Assembly: GCA_003501665.1 (NCBI GenBank)
Contig: DNOQ01000041.1
Location: forward strand, 4,629-11,036
Source: Bacteroidales bacterium
GTDB lineage: Bacteria > Bacteroidota > Bacteroidia > Bacteroidales > VadinHA17
Direction of reading: 5' to 3'
Length of the DNA: 6,408 nucleotides
Shown: positions 5,963 to 6,408 of the stretch, in pieces
How positions within the stretch are numbered: position 1 is the stretch's first letter
Layout of the letters: every line of letters starts with the position of its first letter
Made by a program: the position numbers and the translations under genes
The notes under the pieces: generated by a model
What the model saw: only the letters and a program-made list of their open reading frames with translations
Databases searched by the model: none
What the model was told of the DNA's origin: nothing

Positions 5963-6408
5963 TTAAATTATCTGACCTTTAAATGCAGGTTTTACTGTAC
6001 TGATTACCGGAGTTCCGGGAACAGGTGTCTCAAATACCATATCCACCTTTCCGAACTCCGTCTTTTTAGGGCCAAGATCCATATCCGATTTGAATATTTC
6101 GTCCCATGTGATTGCCCGTCCTGTATATGCTGCTGTTCTTCCCATTATTGCAGTGAGTGTTGAAAGTGCCGTTGTTTCCGCCTCATTTACATAATCGCCT
6201 GTACGAATGGCATATACAAGATGCATGTGTTCCTGGACATAAGGAGGGATGACTGTCTGGTTCATTGGATTACCGTATTCGTCCTTCGGATATTCGAATT
6301 GCCATTTAATATTTCCCTTAAGATCCCAGATAGTATTCTGGCAGTTGGTATACCCCTCAGTTCCCATAATTAATTCACCGGTTCCGTTGGCACAGCTGTC
6401 GATCTGGC
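5963..6408 (-). CDS. Gfo/Idh/MocA-family oxidoreductase, C-terminal part (5' end beyond right edge)
   Basis: Only the last 147 codons are in the window; the frame is open to the right edge, so the Met at 6365-6367 is internal and the NAD-binding half is missing. The visible part matches the end of the Gfo/Idh C-terminal domain: CANGTGELIMGTEGY, YVQEHMHLVYAIRTGDYVNE, STLTAIMGRTAAYTGR and ITWDEI. The pattern Y-x-x-EH-x-x-x-x-x-AIR-x-G, followed by MGR-x-A-x-TG-x-x-(I/V)-(T/R)-W-D, parallels the tail of the neighbouring complete enzyme (HWQNFVDCVRSG, then LLGEMAMATGETIRWD), so the two are paralogues. They differ clearly in sequence and so belong to different subgroups rather than being a recent duplication. 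After the conserved domain the protein carries about 30 extra residues rich in Pro and Val (from DLGPKK on). It is the most upstream gene seen in this operon. Substrate and cell location cannot be judged without the N-terminus. Confidence 0.88.
   Translation of the reverse strand, partial: QIDSCANGTGELIMGTEGYTNCQNTIWDLKGNIKWQFEYPKDEYGNPMNQTVIPPYVQEHMHLVYAIRTGDYVNEAETTALSTLTAIMGRTAAYTGRAITWDEIFKSDMDLGPKKTEFGKVDMVFETPVPGTPVISTVKPAFKGQII

Noticed and set aside
5963..6367. Right-edge gene as a complete 134-residue protein starting at 6367
   Set aside because: The frame stays open upstream to the edge with family-like sequence (CANGTGELI), so the Met is internal and the gene is truncated by the window.

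Overview
The window looks like a chromosomal segment of a member of the Bacteroidota, probably an uncultured Bacteroidales-like relative. This is inferred from the AT-leaning composition, the A-rich leaders with almost no Shine-Dalgarno sequences, the exported Gfo/Idh plus ThuA-domain lipoprotein cluster, and the type of GT-C/TPR membrane protein. No rRNA, tRNA or phylogenetic marker gene is present, so the assignment is tentative. All six recognisable genes lie on the minus strand, so transcription runs from right to left. The window is densely coded: the only gene-free stretch longer than 20 bases is 3279-3427 (149 bases).

Right half (3428-6408), read in the direction of transcription: the 3' end of a Gfo/Idh/MocA-family oxidoreductase cut by the window edge (5963-6408), a complete Gfo/Idh/MocA oxidoreductase with a twin-arginine signal (4644-5957), and a ThuA-domain lipoprotein with a helical HEAT-like tail (3428-4633). 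The gaps are 5 and 10 bases, so this is almost certainly one operon. Gfo/Idh enzymes and ThuA proteins are known to act together in sugar metabolism through 3-keto intermediates, as in the rhizobial ThuA/ThuB trehalose route. The export signals suggest that here the chemistry takes place in the cell envelope. The substrate cannot be read from the sequence.

Middle (3279-3427): an intergenic spacer filled largely by a GC-rich nested inverted repeat (3322-3411). Two strong hairpins are enclosed by outer arms that also pair, giving a cloverleaf-like layout. It separates the sugar-oxidation operon from the glycosyltransferase operon.

Left half (1-3278): a GT2 polyprenyl-phosphate-sugar synthase (2349-3278); a 689-residue multi-membrane GT-C/PMT-like glycosyltransferase with a C-terminal TPR region (283-2352), whose start overlaps the GT2 stop as ATGA; and, 17 bases further on, a small secreted or membrane-anchored protein of unknown function that runs off the left edge (1-265). 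The expected logic is that the GT2 enzyme makes a lipid-linked sugar on the cytoplasmic face and the GT-C enzyme transfers that sugar to an acceptor on the outer face. The acceptor is unknown.

I see no CRISPR array, insertion sequence, RNA gene, phage gene or defence system. The families are familiar. The least explained items are the nested repeat, the small membrane protein and the substrates of the two operons.
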